DNA of 40,326 nt from Streptomyces sp. NK15101 (GTDB lineage: Bacteria; Actinomycetota; Actinomycetes; Streptomycetales; Streptomycetaceae). Location of the stretch: the NCBI RefSeq assembly GCF_020400725.1, contig NZ_JAINVG010000074.1, positions 1-40,326 of the forward strand, in the 5' to 3' direction. This document shows positions 38,020 through 40,326 of the stretch, piece after piece (the stretch's first letter is position 1; every line of letters starts with the position of its first letter). The position numbers and the translations under genes were made by a program. The notes beneath the pieces are model-generated. The model ran no database searches, was not told the origin of the DNA, and saw only the letters and a list, made by a program, of their open reading frames with translations.

Positions 38020-40326
38020 GTGCTCGAAGGCTTCGGCGAGGCGCTCGCGGACCGGGAGTACTACCTGCCGCTGCCCAGCGTGCCCGACCCCGGACCGCGC
38101 TTCGTTCCCGGCGAGGTGCCGCCGGGCCTGCGCGGCTCCGCCCGGGGCATCTGGACGGTCTGGGGCGGTCCGCGGACCGAACTCGCCGAGCAGGGCTGGA
38201 AGATCCACGTGTCGGCACGGCTTGACCGGGCGCAGCACGTGCTCGACACGGTGGCCGGGATCTGCTTCTCCGAAGGCGTGCCGTTCAAACACCTGAGCGC
38301 CCGGCTCTTCTTCCTGTTCCTCCATCACAAGCACGCCGTGCGGGCCCAGGCGGGCAAGTTCTGCGCCGTCTACCCACCGGACACGGCGACCGCCCGCCGG
38401 CTCCTCGAACGCCTGCGCGACGCGCTCGACGGGGAGGAGGGGCCGTACGTCCTCACCGACCGGCGCTTTCGCGACTCGCGGACGGTCCACTACCGCTACG
38501 GCTCCTTCGACGGCGCCCGCAGCCGGCTCCGGGCCGACGGCACCCGGGAGGGGCTGGTCCGCGACGGATCCGGCCGGGAGGTCGTGGACTCGCGGCTGCC
38601 CTCCTTCCAGCTGCCCGCGGGGATCACGGACCCCTTCGTCGAACAGGAGGAACAGCCGCACACGGGCCCGGTCCTGATCCGCGACTACGAGGTGACCCGC
38701 GCGGTGCGCCTGAGCAACGCCGGCGGTGCCTACCGGGCCCGCGACCGGCGGACCGGCCGCACCGTCTTCCTCAAGGAGGCCCGCGCCCACAACGGCCTGG
38801 TCTTCGACGGGACCGACGCGCAGCAGCGGCTGCGGCACGAGTACGACGTGCTGCGCGAGCTGCACGCGGCGGCCCCGGGGGTGGGCCCGGAGCCGCTGGA
38901 CCACTTCACGGAGTGGGAGCACGACTTCCTCGTCACCGAGTACGTCGCGGGGCAGCCGCTGGTGAGCTGGCTGAGCCGGTCCTCCCCGCTGGCCCGCGCC
39001 GACCGCACGGCCGAGTCCGTCGCGGCCTACTACGAGACGTGCCGGCGGCTGCTTGCCGCGCTGGACGCCTCGCTCGAGCGGCTGCACGCCGCCGGCTACC
39101 GGTTCGGCGACCTCAGCCTGGGCAACGTCCTGGTCACGCCGTCGGGCGGGATCCGGCTCGTGGACTTCGAGGCGGCCTCGGCGCTGTCCGCGGCCCCGTC
39201 CGGGATGGGCACCCCGGGGTTCGCGCCGCCGCCCGGCCTGCGCCGGGCGGACACCGATCCGCTGCTGCAGGACCGGTACGGCACGTCGGCGGTCGCGCTC
39301 GCCTTCCTGGCTCCGTTCAACGAGGTCGCCGAGCACGCGCCCGCCAACCTCGCACTGCTGCGTCGTGATCTGGCGGACGTGGCTCCGCCGCAGGACCTGT
39401 GGCGGCGGGCCACCTCCTTCCACCTGACGGAGGACCGGGCGCGGGACCAGGACGGTCCCGGCCGCCCGCCCTCCCCCGCCGAGCTGGACGCCGATCCGCG
39501 CGGCTGCCTCGCCCGGCTGGCCGGGGAGGTGGCCGCGGGTCTCCTCGAGACGGCCGACGCCGACCGGCCGGAGTGGGTCTTCCCCCCCTCGCCCGAGGCG
39601 TTCCGGACCAACAACGTGTGCCTGGCCTACGGCACGGCCGGGGTGGTGCACGCCCTGCACCGCGCCGGGACCGCGGTGCCGGAGGAGATACGCGAACGGC
39701 TGCGCCACGACGCCCTGGCGCTGCGCGACGCACTGCCCCCCGGACTGCTCGTCGGCTCGGCCGGCATCGCCCGGGTGCTGGCCGGCCTCGGCCGGCTGGA
39801 CGAGGCCGTCGACCTGCTCGGGGACGCCGACGGCCACCCGCTCACCGCCTCCTGCGGCACGCTGGCCGGCGGGCGGGCCGGGGTCGGCCTGGGCTGGCTC
39901 GCCCTGCACCGGCTGACCGGGGAGAACGGCCATCTGGAGCGGGCCGTCGCGGCGGGGGAAGGCCTGCTGCGCACCCCCGATCTGCCGGCCGCGCTCGGCG
40001 AGCACGACGCCCGCGGTCTGCTGCACGGCCGCTCGGGGCTCGCCCTCTTCCTCCACCGCCTGGCCCGCGACACCGGCGACGACCGCTTCCTGGAGGCGGG
40101 CCGCCTGCTGCTCCACCAGGAGCTGGACCGGACCTTTCCGCTGGACGACGGTGCCCTGTCCATCTCCGACGACGCGCGGCTCACCCGTGCCATGCCGTAC
40201 CTGGCCACGGGCGCGGCCGGTCTCGCGGCGGTGCTCACCCGCTACGTGGCCACCGCGCCGGACGAGCGCTGCGCCGCGGCACTGCCTCGGCTGGTCGCCG
40301 GCATCCGGGTCTCCTGCGCCACGAAG
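38020..40326 (+). CDS. Class III lanthionine synthetase LanKC (RamC-like), 3' partial
   Basis: The GTG at 38020 follows GGAGATCCC and the frame is open to the window end (769 codons visible; full proteins are about 850-900). Domains in order: an N-terminal lyase domain (about 1-210, YYLPLPSVPDPGPRFVPGEVP; HLSARLFFLFLHHKHA) that eliminates phosphate; a Ser/Thr-kinase domain (about 217-500) with Lys252 in VFLKEA, the catalytic loop FGDLSLGN with Asp364 and Asn369, and DFE with Asp382; and a LanC-like cyclase domain from about 535 (YGTAGVVHAL, GSAGIARVLAGL, HGRSGLALFL). The LanC zinc triad is not evident (LLHG instead of CHG), as in class III rather than class IV enzymes. It would phosphorylate, dehydrate and cyclise a precursor peptide, which is not in the window and is expected downstream. 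Confidence 0.93.
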   Translation, partial: MLEGFGEALADREYYLPLPSVPDPGPRFVPGEVPPGLRGSARGIWTVWGGPRTELAEQGWKIHVSARLDRAQHVLDTVAGICFSEGVPFKHLSARLFFLFLHHKHAVRAQAGKFCAVYPPDTATARRLLERLRDALDGEEGPYVLTDRRFRDSRTVHYRYGSFDGARSRLRADGTREGLVRDGSGREVVDSRLPSFQLPAGITDPFVEQEEQPHTGPVLIRDYEVTRAVRLSNAGGAYRARDRRTGRTVFLKEARAHNGLVFDGTDAQQRLRHEYDVLRELHAAAPGVGPEPLDHFTEWEHDFLVTEYVAGQPLVSWLSRSSPLARADRTAESVAAYYETCRRLLAALDASLERLHAAGYRFGDLSLGNVLVTPSGGIRLVDFEAASALSAAPSGMGTPGFAPPPGLRRADTDPLLQDRYGTSAVALAFLAPFNEVAEHAPANLALLRRDLADVAPPQDLWRRATSFHLTEDRARDQDGPGRPPSPAELDADPRGCLARLAGEVAAGLLETADADRPEWVFPPSPEAFRTNNVCLAYGTAGVVHALHRAGTAVPEEIRERLRHDALALRDALPPGLLVGSAGIARVLAGLGRLDEAVDLLGDADGHPLTASCGTLAGGRAGVGLGWLALHRLTGENGHLERAVAAGEGLLRTPDLPAALGEHDARGLLHGRSGLALFLHRLARDTGDDRFLEAGRLLLHQELDRTFPLDDGALSISDDARLTRAMPYLATGAAGLAAVLTRYVATAPDERCAAALPRLVAGIRVSCATK

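Noticed and set aside
1..40326. tRNA, rRNA or riboswitch genes
   Set aside because: No T-loop/acceptor pattern or known riboswitch core was recognised by eye; a covariance-model scan was not possible.

Overview
The window is high-GC DNA (roughly 70% G+C or more, strong G/C preference at third codon positions, many GTG starts, overlapping ATGA/GTGA gene junctions). Its gene families are typical of Streptomyces or a close relative: DUF6243, DUF5685, FG-GAP subtilases, a RamC/LanKC-type synthetase. I recognise no tRNA, rRNA or CRISPR array.

Region 1 (1-8.1 kb) starts with the 3' part of a GlxA-type regulator and then holds the most unusual block. On the minus strand, in transcription order, it reads: a RecB/Cas4-like iron-sulphur nuclease, a phage-type RecA-fold ATPase (Sak4/AAA_24-like), an unrecognised phage-type protein, a two-zinc-site protein resembling a phage replication or helicase-loader factor, a small ORF, an SSB, a RecA and a RuvB. 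Most junctions are translationally coupled. No ruvA, ruvC or recX is present, so recA, ruvB and ssb look like accessory copies. An AT-rich promoter region carries a LexA-type (SOS) palindrome 103 bp upstream of the ATPase gene. A decayed IS3-family transposase tail lies just outside. I read this as a domesticated, probably damage-inducible recombination module of phage or plasmid origin.

Region 2 (8.1-17.4 kb) is ordinary chromosome: an ABM-domain protein, an unusual FAD/NAD(P)-binding plus TPR fusion divergent from an Rrf2 regulator, a SixA-type phosphatase, DUF6243, DUF5685 with a cysteine-rich tail, a DUF6301-like protein and a lipoprotein. Region 3 (17.5-22.3 kb) encodes two secreted proteins: a YD-repeat protein ending in a phospholipase A2 domain, and a subtilisin-like protease with FG-GAP repeats. 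Each is followed by a strong hairpin terminator.

Region 4 (22.4-30.4 kb) has an SDR and a MerR regulator sharing a 19-bp operator, a cytochrome P450, an FUSC-type membrane protein, an MFS transporter with an orphan palindromic operator, a rifampin ADP-ribosyltransferase (arr) and the decayed end of an aminoglycoside-acetyltransferase-like gene. Region 5 (30.4-36.5 kb) has a 1243-residue helical-repeat protein, a RidA protein, a secreted DUF1579-like protein preceded by a truncated hydrolase leader ORF, and two coupled NTF2/SnoaL-like proteins. Region 6 (36.5 kb to the end) has a LuxR-type regulator coupled to a 24-residue hydrophobic peptide and, divergently, a class III lanthionine synthetase (LanKC) cut by the window edge. 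Its precursor peptide and transporters would be expected just beyond position 40326.
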